NCBI GenBank assembly: GCA_902778935.1 | Contig: CACYZT010000003.1 | Span: 1-64,000, forward strand | Origin: an uncultured Bacteroidales bacterium | GTDB lineage: Bacteria > Bacteroidota > Bacteroidia > Bacteroidales > Paludibacteraceae | DNA: 64,000 bases | Reading direction: 5' to 3' | Shown: piece after piece, positions 8,601 to 16,922 of the stretch | Numbering within the stretch: position 1 is the stretch's first letter | Layout of the letters: the number at the start of each line of letters is the position of its first letter | Translations under genes and position numbers: made by a program | Notes under the pieces: generated by a model | What the model saw: the letters and a program-made list of their open reading frames with translations, nothing else | Databases searched by the model: none | What the model was told of the DNA's origin: nothing

Positions 8601-10247
8601 TTGAAAGATGAAAGAAACCATATAAGCAGATTGTTAGGGCTGATTGTCCTTTCATTTTTCGTTTGCCATTTTGTCATGGCCAATGACACGGTGTATGTGA
8701 GTGGCGGATTGCAGCACGACGGATTGATGGAGTTCAAGCCTGTAAGGTATTTGAGTAACAGTTATTTCGATTTGGACGTTCATTACGTGAACGATTCGAA
8801 CAATGCTCACTTCCGCAGTCTGTATGCCCGTACTCGTCTGGAGTTGACTCAATGGCCACTACCGGGTTACGAAGCAGATTTTAACGGATATGGCATGAGT
8901 CATCTGAGTGTTGAATCGGCTTTCGATTGGGGTGAGATTACCATAGGCGATGTGTATGGTCAGTTTGGTTCCGGCTTGATATTAAATCTGTACGAAGACC
9001 GTGCGATGGGTATTGACGGAGCTCTTCGTGGTGCTAAATTTACGCTTATGCCCTATAAGGGCATTCAATTGACGATGCTCGGAGGCAAGCAAAGACGGTA
9101 TTGGAACTGCTATAAAGACCATGCTTTCGGATGGAACTACAAGCGCGATGCCATGATGGGAGCGGACCTCGAACTATATATTGACCAATGGAGCACAAAG
9201 ATGCAGGAAAAGGACGTGAGGCTGATGATTGGTGGCAGTTACGTCAGCAAATATGAAGCCTTTGACACTATCCTGACATACGTGGATGAGCAGTTGTTTA
9301 TGTACAATCTGCCTCTATGGGTGGGTGCCGGCGATGTACGGGCAAAAGTGATGGTAAAAGGTTTTGAAGCGCTATTCGAGTATGCCACCAAAGCGCCAGA
9401 TCCTTGCTTGGAGAACACCTACAGTTATCGTTGGGGCAATGCTTATTTGGCGAGTTTGGGTTATTCGCAGAAAGGCTTGTCCGTACTGGTGCAAGCTAAG
9501 CTGACAGATAATATGGCCTTCCGCTCCGAGCGCCAACGAATAGGCATCGCGGGACGGCTCAACCACTTACCGGCTTTTGCCCAACAACATACTTATGCCT
9601 TAGCCTCACTCTACCCTTACGCCACGCAGTATAGCGACAAAGAGTTGGCTGTGCAAGGCGAGATACGCTATACCGCTCCGCGTAAGACCAAGTTCGGAGG
9701 CAAGTACGGCACAACGCTTAAGTTATCCGGCAGTCATATCCGCGTGCTGAAGGAACAGGAAGGCACAGAGGCATATACGGATGTTAATATAGAGTTGAAC
9801 AAACGGATCAGCAAAAACTGGTGGTTGAACGCGATGCTGATGTATCAGGCGTATAACCGCACAATCGCAGAAGGTCACGGAGGACTGATGCGTTCCGGCA
9901 TAGCGGTGGTTGATGCGCGCGTGCGTATAAATGATAATGTGTCCATGCGAGGAGAGTTGCAATACCTCTATACGCCGCATTACGAAGGACAATGGGTGTT
10001 TGCGCTATACGAATTGACTTTGTATCGTCACTGGACACTAAGCGGACAGTGGTTATACAACATCGGTTATGCGCCCGAAGCAACGAACAAACATTACTAC
10101 ACGGCAGGACTGACCTTCACCTATGGTGCCCACCGAGCCAACCTCGGCTACACCAAGACCCGTGAAGGCTTCAACTGCTCCGGCGGTATATGCCGATATG
10201 TACCACAAATGGAAGGAATATGCGTGAACTATTCGTTTACATTTTGA
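8601..10247 (+). CDS. DUF6029-like outer-membrane/secreted protein
   Basis: Large exported protein, 548 aa, resembling the Bacteroidetes DUF6029 family: hydrophobic signal (LLGLIVLSFFVCHFVMA), then alternating aromatic and polar strands such as YFDLDVHYVNDSNNAHFRSL and YGQFGSGLILNLYEDRAMGIDGALRG, ending in the aromatic strand GICVNYSFTF. A beta-barrel is likely. The only in-frame start before the signal peptide is TTG at 8601; an out-of-frame ATG seven bases later hits a stop after five codons. Either the gene truly uses TTG or the start was displaced by the neighbouring repeat. It overlaps the following Omp28-type gene by 28 nt. Function unknown. Confidence 0.75.
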   Translation: MKDERNHISRLLGLIVLSFFVCHFVMANDTVYVSGGLQHDGLMEFKPVRYLSNSYFDLDVHYVNDSNNAHFRSLYARTRLELTQWPLPGYEADFNGYGMSHLSVESAFDWGEITIGDVYGQFGSGLILNLYEDRAMGIDGALRGAKFTLMPYKGIQLTMLGGKQRRYWNCYKDHAFGWNYKRDAMMGADLELYIDQWSTKMQEKDVRLMIGGSYVSKYEAFDTILTYVDEQLFMYNLPLWVGAGDVRAKVMVKGFEALFEYATKAPDPCLENTYSYRWGNAYLASLGYSQKGLSVLVQAKLTDNMAFRSERQRIGIAGRLNHLPAFAQQHTYALASLYPYATQYSDKELAVQGEIRYTAPRKTKFGGKYGTTLKLSGSHIRVLKEQEGTEAYTDVNIELNKRISKNWWLNAMLMYQAYNRTIAEGHGGLMRSGIAVVDARVRINDNVSMRGELQYLYTPHYEGQWVFALYELTLYRHWTLSGQWLYNIGYAPEATNKHYYTAGLTFTYGAHRANLGYTKTREGFNCSGGICRYVPQMEGICVNYSFTF

Positions 10248-10909
10248 TGGCTTTGATGCTTGCGGGATGTGAGGTGATATCGCCGGACAACAAGCTGATT
10301 CCCGTCACTCCGAAAGAGCATGGCGGCGCACGCAATCATGTGCTGCTGGAGTTCACGGGCTTCCGCTGTGTCAACTGTCCGACTGCAGCTGAGTTGGCGC
10401 AGGACTTGGAAAAGACATACGAGGGACGGCTGATTCTCGTCTCACTCCACCCTGCTTCGAACCCCTTTACGCAAGGCCTGTACGACTATACCTGCCCTGC
10501 TGCGGACAGTGTTTACAAGTTCCTTGGCGGCACAGCGTCCACGCCTTTTCCTGCCGGTAACCTCAATATTCGCTCCTACGAAGGTGATAACTTCGTCAAC
10601 ATGAGCGAATGGCCCACAATGGTTTATAACGCGATGCAAGATACCTTGGTGCCGGCGCTGGACCAAGCAGAAGTGAGTTATTGGTTAGTAGAAGACAGCG
10701 TTTTGGGCGTTCAGGCAATGCCGGACGGAACAATCGACATGGCGTATTACCATCGTCACGTGTTGCGCGATATACAAGCCGACAAAGCGGATTTAACGAT
10801 TCCCGAAGGCTCTAACCCCGCCCAACTCTATTTGATAACGGTTTATTCTGATTCTAAAGACAAACATATTATACAAGCAAATGAAGAAAAATATCTTATT
10901 GGCGATTAG
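10220..10909 (+). CDS. Omp28-related lipoprotein with CxxC motif
   Basis: 229-aa putative lipoprotein: lipobox LMLAGC at the N-terminus, then a thioredoxin-like Omp28 domain with VLLEFTGFRCVNCPTA and LVSLHP. The CVNC pair corresponds to the thioredoxin active-site position, so redox activity or metal binding is possible. The start at 10220 (MRELFVYILM) lies inside the end of the DUF6029 gene, implying coupled translation. A second, larger Omp28-type protein follows two genes later. The family is a Bacteroidetes surface or periplasmic group with no settled biochemical role. Confidence 0.8.
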   Translation: MRELFVYILMALMLAGCEVISPDNKLIPVTPKEHGGARNHVLLEFTGFRCVNCPTAAELAQDLEKTYEGRLILVSLHPASNPFTQGLYDYTCPAADSVYKFLGGTASTPFPAGNLNIRSYEGDNFVNMSEWPTMVYNAMQDTLVPALDQAEVSYWLVEDSVLGVQAMPDGTIDMAYYHRHVLRDIQADKADLTIPEGSNPAQLYLITVYSDSKDKHIIQANEEKYLIGD

Positions 10910-11414
10910 TTGCCTATTGTGCCTTAACGCCAACGCGCTGATTATCAGTGTAGAAGGTTACGACGAAGTCCCTGAAGAAGGACTGGAGATAACCATTACC
11001 GAAGCACCTATCAATCCGCTGAGCGGTCTTCCACAAGTGGAACTGAAAGGCGGCATTGTGTGTGTTGCTCCGTTGACGGTGAATATCACCCGTTCGTCTG
11101 CCGGTCTGAGTGATGAGTTCTGTTTAGGACAATGTATTCCAGGTAATGGTCAGACAACAGAAACTCTGCAGTTTACGCCAAGCGGAATGGAAAGCTGGTA
11201 TGCCCATTACTCGCCCGTTCCGAATAGTCATGAGACCATCGTTTATACCTTTACGGATGCCAACGAGAGTCTGACTATCACCGTGCATTATTTCCTGGGA
11301 ACGGAAGGTATGGAAGAGGTTGACGGCGAACAGAAGAGCAGCACCGGCAAAAAAGTGCTGCGCGATGGTATTCTGTATATTGAGAAAAACAATAAAACAT
11401 ATACAATATTATGA
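10881..11414 (+). CDS. Small secreted protein of unknown function
   Basis: 177-aa exported protein. A signal peptide (MKKNILLAISCLLCLNANA) is followed by a compact domain with three cysteines (GIVCVAP and FCLGQC) that may carry a disulfide. The C-terminal tail (KVLRDGILYIEKNNKTYTI) resembles the short C-terminal tag seen on many secreted Bacteroidales proteins. It overlaps its upstream neighbour by 29 nt and its downstream neighbour by 4 nt (ATGA), so it is firmly part of the TlpA/Omp28 operon. I do not recognise the domain. Confidence 0.7.
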   Translation: MKKNILLAISCLLCLNANALIISVEGYDEVPEEGLEITITEAPINPLSGLPQVELKGGIVCVAPLTVNITRSSAGLSDEFCLGQCIPGNGQTTETLQFTPSGMESWYAHYSPVPNSHETIVYTFTDANESLTITVHYFLGTEGMEEVDGEQKSSTGKKVLRDGILYIEKNNKTYTIL

Positions 11415-12811
11415 AACGATTTATGATTGTAGCAGCCTTTGCTGCATTGTGCTTAACAGCCTGTAATGAACCAAGCGGTCCGATTCCCGAGTCGTTCCCC
11501 AAAAAACAACTCATTGAGGAGTTCACCGGACAATCGTGCGGTTATTGCCCGAACGGAATGGAATATATTCGTGAGTTTGTCGCGAATGACCCCAACTGGG
11601 TGTTGGTGCTGCACCACTACGGTTTTGCACAGGATAACTTTACTGTAGCAGGAAGCAAGACCATCACGGATGCCCTGAACGTAGATGGTGCACCGCAAAT
11701 GACCGTTAACCGCGCTGTTACCAAGACAGCTGATGGCAATGCGACCGTATTCCATCCGGCATACCTGGAGTATATGAGCAAGACGCAGTTTGACGCAACC
11801 ACCTATGCTTCGGTGGTGCTGGAGAACAGTTACGATGCCTCCACCCGTCAACTGAAGGTACATGTGAGTGGTGCGTTGGCGAAAGACGACTACCCTGCCC
11901 TCAAACTAACCGTGCTTGTCAAGGAGTCCGGCATGATTGATTATCAAGAAGACAAAATTTACTCATTCGCCGGTTGGAAAGAGTTCCGTCATGCGAATGC
12001 TGTTCGTGCGTTCCTGACCGACGCCAAGGGCGATGTGGTGACAGTCAAGAAGAACCGTTATTCGGCGGATTATACGCTCACTCTGAACAACAAATGGGTG
12101 GCGGAGAACTGCATGGTAGTAGCGTTCCTGAGCGAAGAGTTCAAACCGGTGGTTCAAGCCGAAGAAGCGCCTGTTGTAGCAGGTAGCAAAGGTGGAGCCG
12201 ACCTTGAGGCTAAAGGTATCACTCCTGTGCCTGTTTCCGACTATTTCCCTGAACCATCCGCCACGGCTGCCCCCAGTGATTACAGCGGCGCAGAGGCCGA
12301 TACGCTGACCTTTGCCACTTCCGGATATCAATACCTGCCGGAAAACGGATTTAACTATTGGACCATCATGGCCTATAATGCCAAAAAAACGGTCAAAGTA
12401 GGTAGCACCAAATGTGTGCCATTCGTTTATCTGTACTTGTTTACCGACCTCAATGCGGATACTATTCCTGCCGGCACCTATCCGCTCAATCAAACTGAGA
12501 CTGTCGGCACGGCGTTGGCGGGTAACAGAAATGACGAGAAGCAGCAGATTGACGGATGTCAATTCTACTACACCAGCCAATCGTATTTCAAGCAAGGTTA
12601 TCTCCAACCGTTAGCTGAATGGTTGATTGCAGACGGCACATTGACCGTCCGCACGGATGGATGGGAACTCATCGGTCATGCCCGTAACGGCGCAGATATT
12701 CATCTGGTGGGTACTGCCGCTATTCCGTCAGAAGGGAGGTTGAACGCTCCGAGAAAAGCACCGAAAGACTACCAAAAACCTCCGTTTGCAATAGTCGAAT
12801 ATGACAAATAA
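11411..12811 (+). CDS. Omp28-related outer-membrane lipoprotein
   Basis: 466-aa lipoprotein: lipobox CLTAC, then an Omp28/thioredoxin-like domain (QLIEEFTGQSCGYCPNGM, VLVLHHYGF, GAPQMTVNR) over about the first 250 residues. A C-terminal domain of about 200 residues with beta-strand character follows. The CGYC motif is a canonical redox-active or metal-binding pair. It ends the operon that begins with the TlpA-like gene; the next gene, pheT, has its own promoter fused to a terminator. The role is unknown. The repeated pairing of CxxC lipoproteins with a TlpA-like protein suggests an extracytoplasmic thiol relay, which is inference. Confidence 0.82.
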   Translation: MKRFMIVAAFAALCLTACNEPSGPIPESFPKKQLIEEFTGQSCGYCPNGMEYIREFVANDPNWVLVLHHYGFAQDNFTVAGSKTITDALNVDGAPQMTVNRAVTKTADGNATVFHPAYLEYMSKTQFDATTYASVVLENSYDASTRQLKVHVSGALAKDDYPALKLTVLVKESGMIDYQEDKIYSFAGWKEFRHANAVRAFLTDAKGDVVTVKKNRYSADYTLTLNNKWVAENCMVVAFLSEEFKPVVQAEEAPVVAGSKGGADLEAKGITPVPVSDYFPEPSATAAPSDYSGAEADTLTFATSGYQYLPENGFNYWTIMAYNAKKTVKVGSTKCVPFVYLYLFTDLNADTIPAGTYPLNQTETVGTALAGNRNDEKQQIDGCQFYYTSQSYFKQGYLQPLAEWLIADGTLTVRTDGWELIGHARNGADIHLVGTAAIPSEGRLNAPRKAPKDYQKPPFAIVEYDK

Positions 12812-12816
12812 ATTCA

Positions 12817-12855
12817 AAAAGTGGCATACGCTCTTGCGTATGTCATTTTTTTTTT
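12817..12855 (+). terminator. Intrinsic terminator fused to the pheT promoter
   Basis: A run of As precedes the stem TGGCATACGC (12822-12831), loop TCTT and GCGTATGTCA (12836-12845), followed by ten Ts. The 3' arm also contains the -33 box of the pheT promoter, and the T-run serves as the promoter spacer. It would end the Omp28 operon. Confidence 0.8.
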
Positions 12856-12864
12856 GTAATTTTG
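12834..12864 (+). promoter_or_regulatory. Promoter of pheT
   Basis: -33 TTGCGTATG (12834-12842), T-rich spacer, -7 TAATTTTG (12857-12864). It overlaps the terminator of the preceding operon. The leader to the pheT ATG is about 20 nt. Confidence 0.75.
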
Positions 12865-12890
12865 CAGCCAAATTGTAAAAAACAAAAAGA

Positions 12891-15368
12891 ATGAATATTT
12901 CCTATAATTGGTTAAAGCGCTATATCGCGCTGCAGGACGATGCAGAAACGGTAGCGAAAATTCTAACCTCTATCGGCCTCGAAGTAGGCACCGTAGAGAC
13001 AGTTGAGACGATTCGTGGCGGATTGAGAGGTTTGGTTGTTGGCGAAGTACTAAGTTGCGAACCGCACCCGAATTCAGACCATTTGCACATCACCAAAGTC
13101 AATATCGGCGAGGGCGAACCCTTGCCTATCGTGTGCGGTGCGCCGAACGTAGCTGCGGGACAAAAGGTTATTGTAGCGACTATCGGCACGGTGCTTTATG
13201 ACGGAGACCAGAGTTTTACGATCAAGAAAGGTAAACTGCGCGGCGAGGATTCGTTCGGTATGATTTGCGCAGAGGATGAGATAGGTGTGGGAACCGACCA
13301 CGCCGGTATTATCGTACTGCCTGCAGACACACCGGTAGGTATGAAAGCGGCTGATTACTACCATGTAGAGAACGATACCATCATTGAGGTGGATATTACT
13401 CCGAACCGCTCAGATGCCGCTTCGCATTTTGGTGTAGCGCGTGATCTGTATGCATACTATCAGGCTCACGGACAGAACGTGAAACTGACCAAACCGAGCG
13501 TAGAGGCTTTTGCGATAAACAGCCATGATTTGCCCATCTGTGTGCATGTGGATGCACCGGAGGCATGTCCTCGTTACACGGGTGTGAGCATCCAGGGAGT
13601 GACTATCAAGGAATCGCCCGAGTGGTTGAAGAACAGTTTGTTGGCGATAGGACTAAGGCCGATTAACAATGTGGTGGATGTGACGAACTTTGTGCTCCAT
13701 GAGTGCGGTCAAGCATTGCACGCTTTTGATGCCGATAAGATTAAGGGCAACGAGATACATGTGCGCATGGCTAAGCAGGGTGAGAAATTCGTTACGTTGG
13801 ACGGCGTAGAGCGCGAGATGAACGAACGCGACTTGATGATAGCCAACGCAGAGGAAGCGATGTGTATTGCCGGCGTGTTCGGAGGTCTTGACAGTGGTGT
13901 GACGGACAAAACGAAGAATGTGTTCCTTGAGAGCGCGTATTTCGACCCTGTGACCATTCGAAAAACCAGTCGTCGTCACCAATTACAGACCGATGCTTCG
14001 TTCCGATACGAGCGCGGTTGTGACCCCAATAATACATTATATGTGCTCAAACGTGCAGCACTGCTCATCCAAGAGGTAGCCGGCGGCAAGGTAGCTATGG
14101 AGATTACGGACAACGGGCAGAAGGTCTTCGAACCATGGCCGGTAACCATTGATATAGTTCGTGTTAATTCCTTAATAGGAAAGGCTATTGGAGAAGATAC
14201 GATTGAGACCATTCTCAAGGCGCTGGAGATAGAGATAGAGAGCAAAAATGGATCTGTTTGGCAACTCTGTGTTCCTCGGTACCGCGTAGATGTACAACGT
14301 GAATGCGATGTAGTCGAAGATATCTTGCGTCTATACGGATATGACAATGTTGAGTTCCCTGACAAACTGAATACCAGTTTGGCTTATGGCATCAAACCTG
14401 ATCCGGAAAGACTGCGTCGTAAGATATCCGAGCAACTGACTGCACAAGGATTTAACGAGATTCTCAATAACTCGCTGACCAAAGTATCGTACTACGAACC
14501 ACTGGAACAAATGCCATTGGCTCAGTGCGTGAAGATCATGAATCCGCTTAGTTCTGACCTCGGAGTGATGCGTCAAACCCTACTCTTTGGCGGACTCGAG
14601 TCTATTGCCCGTAATGCGAACCGCAAGAATAGCGACCTTAAGTTCTACGAGTTCGGTAACTGCTACCATTATAACGGGGAATTAAAGATTAAAAATGAAG
14701 AACTCATTAAGAATGACCCGTTAAAAGCATATAGCGAGGAAGCGCACCTCGGCTTATGGTTGACAGGAAACAAGACCGCCCTCAGTTGGGTTCGTAAGGA
14801 GGAGAAGACAACGTTCTATCAGCTCCATGCTTACGTAAACAATATTCTCACGCGTTTGGGCGTAGAGGTGGCCAAGATGACTATCGAGCGTCTGGAGAAC
14901 GAACTGTTCTCGGATGGTTTGGTTCTTAAAGCCGCTAACGGCAAAGCATTAGGTTATATTGGTATCGTTGGTCGCAAGCAACTCAAAGCCTTCGATATTG
15001 ACCAAGAGGTCTATTATGCTGACCTCGACTGGAATGCATTGCTTAAGCAAAACAAGCAATACAAGGCTGTTATTACCGACCTGCCGAAATATCCGGAAGT
15101 GAAGCGCGATTTCGCATTGTTGGTTGACCGCTCTGTTGAATTCGCAGACCTTGCGCGCGCTGCTTTCAGCGTAGAAAAGAAACTGCTGAAGAATGTGTTC
15201 CTGTTTGATGTCTATGAAGGAAAAAACCTCGAGGCGGGCAAGAAATCGTATGCTCTCTCGTTCATCCTTCAAGACCCGAACAACACGCTCAAAGACACAC
15301 AGATTGAAGCAGTGATGGAACGACTTAAGAAAACCTTTGAAACCCAATTCAATGCTACCCTCCGCTGA
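12891..15368 (+). CDS. pheT: Phenylalanyl-tRNA synthetase beta subunit
   Basis: Beta chain of the cytoplasmic alpha2beta2 enzyme that charges tRNA-Phe; 825 aa. The order is the EMAP/tRNA-binding domain (about residues 40-150, with PNSDHLHITKVN), the B3/B4 editing domain, B5, the catalytic-like core (LTPNRSDAA near residue 170, DASFRYERG near 365) and the C-terminal ferredoxin-fold anticodon-binding domain (FDVYEGKNLEAGKKSYALSF). A short Lys/Glu/Asn-rich stretch, ELKIKNEELIKN at about 600, is coded by AT-rich near-repeats and looks like an in-frame insertion. It is followed by an overlapping prfC. Confidence 0.97.
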   Translation: MNISYNWLKRYIALQDDAETVAKILTSIGLEVGTVETVETIRGGLRGLVVGEVLSCEPHPNSDHLHITKVNIGEGEPLPIVCGAPNVAAGQKVIVATIGTVLYDGDQSFTIKKGKLRGEDSFGMICAEDEIGVGTDHAGIIVLPADTPVGMKAADYYHVENDTIIEVDITPNRSDAASHFGVARDLYAYYQAHGQNVKLTKPSVEAFAINSHDLPICVHVDAPEACPRYTGVSIQGVTIKESPEWLKNSLLAIGLRPINNVVDVTNFVLHECGQALHAFDADKIKGNEIHVRMAKQGEKFVTLDGVEREMNERDLMIANAEEAMCIAGVFGGLDSGVTDKTKNVFLESAYFDPVTIRKTSRRHQLQTDASFRYERGCDPNNTLYVLKRAALLIQEVAGGKVAMEITDNGQKVFEPWPVTIDIVRVNSLIGKAIGEDTIETILKALEIEIESKNGSVWQLCVPRYRVDVQRECDVVEDILRLYGYDNVEFPDKLNTSLAYGIKPDPERLRRKISEQLTAQGFNEILNNSLTKVSYYEPLEQMPLAQCVKIMNPLSSDLGVMRQTLLFGGLESIARNANRKNSDLKFYEFGNCYHYNGELKIKNEELIKNDPLKAYSEEAHLGLWLTGNKTALSWVRKEEKTTFYQLHAYVNNILTRLGVEVAKMTIERLENELFSDGLVLKAANGKALGYIGIVGRKQLKAFDIDQEVYYADLDWNALLKQNKQYKAVITDLPKYPEVKRDFALLVDRSVEFADLARAAFSVEKKLLKNVFLFDVYEGKNLEAGKKSYALSFILQDPNNTLKDTQIEAVMERLKKTFETQFNATLR

Positions 15369-16887
15369 TCAACAGGAAATACTCCGACGCCGCACTTTTG
15401 CGATTATCTCTCACCCGGATGCCGGTAAGACGACGCTGACTGAGAAACTGCTGCTCTACGGCGGTGCCATTCATGTGGCCGGCGCGGTTAAAAGTAATAA
15501 GATTCGCAAGACCGCTACTTCCGACTGGATGGAGATAGAGAAACAGCGCGGTATTTCTGTCGCTACTTCCGTCATGGGCTTTGACTACCGGCGCGTTGCC
15601 GGAGACAGCCATGCGCAGCAAGATAACACTATTTATCATATCAATATTCTTGACACTCCGGGTCACCAGGACTTTGCGGAAGACACATTTCGTACGCTGA
15701 CAGCCGTAGATAGTGCCATTGTTGTTATCGACTCAGCCAAAGGTGTTGAGACGCAGACACGCCGACTGATGGAAGTATGCCGAATGCGCAAGACACCCGT
15801 GATGGTATTCATGAACAAGATGGACCGCGAGGGTAAAGACCCCTTCGATTTGATGGATGAAGCGGAGAAAGAATTAGGTATTCACTGTACGCCTGTTACG
15901 TGGGCGAACGGACAGGGATTGAAGTTCGAATCTGTCTTCGCATTAAACAATAGACCCAAAGATTTAAGCGCCAAGCTTCAGGAAGACCTTGAGATTATCG
16001 ACGAAGTGTACCCTGCATTTGACCGTGAAGCATATCTACGCGGCGACTTGGCACCTGTATTCTTCGGCTCGGCATATAAGACGGTCGGAGTGCAGGAGTT
16101 GCTGGATTTCTTAGTAGCTAATGCTCCTTCGCCTCTTCCAGTTACCGCCGAAGAGCGCAACGTAGAACCGATGGAAGACAAGTTCACGGCGTTCTGTTTT
16201 AAGATTCACGCAAACATGGACCCGAACCATCGTTCCTGTATCGCGTTCTTCAAGATTTGTAGTGGTAAGTTCCTGCGTAACACCTATTATTATCATGTGC
16301 GTAAGGACCAACAAATGCGTTTTGCGGCACCTACGTGCTTTATGGCGCAGAAGAAAGAAACCGTGGATGAAGCTTTTGCAGGCGATGTAGTGGGTCTGCC
16401 TGATACAGGAAACTTCAAAATAGGAGACACACTGACCGCCGGAGAAAAATTACATTTCAAAGGACTTCCGTCTTTCTCTCCGGAGATGTTCAAATATATC
16501 GACAATGCGGACCCGATGAAGCAGAAACAGCTTGACAAGGGTGTCAACCAACTGATGGACGAAGGTGTGGCTCAGCTATTTGTGAGTCAACTTAACGGCC
16601 GTAAGATTATCGGAACGGTAGGACAACTGCAGTTTGAGGTCATTCAATACCGTTTGGAGCACGAATATCAAGCCAAATGCAAATGGCAACCATTACAGAT
16701 GTATAAAGCTTGCTGGATTGAGTCCAATGATGCCGCAGAGCTGGATACCTTCAAGAAACGCAAGGCACAGTATATGGCGACGGATAAAGAAGGCCGGGAT
16801 GTGTTTATGGCTGACAGCGCATACGTACTCAGTATGGCGCAGCAGGACTACAAGCACATCACATTCCACTTTACGAGCGAGTTTTGA
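15352..16887 (+). CDS. prfC: Peptide chain release factor 3
   Basis: Translational GTPase that recycles RF1/RF2 from the ribosome. The G domain has the P-loop SHPDAGKTTLTEKLL, switch II LDTPGHQDF and NKMD; the C-terminal part HFTSEF is typical of RF3. Between the GISVATSV segment and LDTPGHQDF lie about 17 extra residues (around RRVAGDSHAQQDNTIYHI) compared with the Bacteroides form I recall. I chose the ATG at 15352, overlapping the pheT end by 17 nt; ATG 15337 is also possible and adds five residues. Confidence 0.93.
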   Translation: MLPSADQQEILRRRTFAIISHPDAGKTTLTEKLLLYGGAIHVAGAVKSNKIRKTATSDWMEIEKQRGISVATSVMGFDYRRVAGDSHAQQDNTIYHINILDTPGHQDFAEDTFRTLTAVDSAIVVIDSAKGVETQTRRLMEVCRMRKTPVMVFMNKMDREGKDPFDLMDEAEKELGIHCTPVTWANGQGLKFESVFALNNRPKDLSAKLQEDLEIIDEVYPAFDREAYLRGDLAPVFFGSAYKTVGVQELLDFLVANAPSPLPVTAEERNVEPMEDKFTAFCFKIHANMDPNHRSCIAFFKICSGKFLRNTYYYHVRKDQQMRFAAPTCFMAQKKETVDEAFAGDVVGLPDTGNFKIGDTLTAGEKLHFKGLPSFSPEMFKYIDNADPMKQKQLDKGVNQLMDEGVAQLFVSQLNGRKIIGTVGQLQFEVIQYRLEHEYQAKCKWQPLQMYKACWIESNDAAELDTFKKRKAQYMATDKEGRDVFMADSAYVLSMAQQDYKHITFHFTSEF

Positions 16888-16922
16888 TGCTTAATAACGG
16901 ACAAATATAATTCTATACTGAT

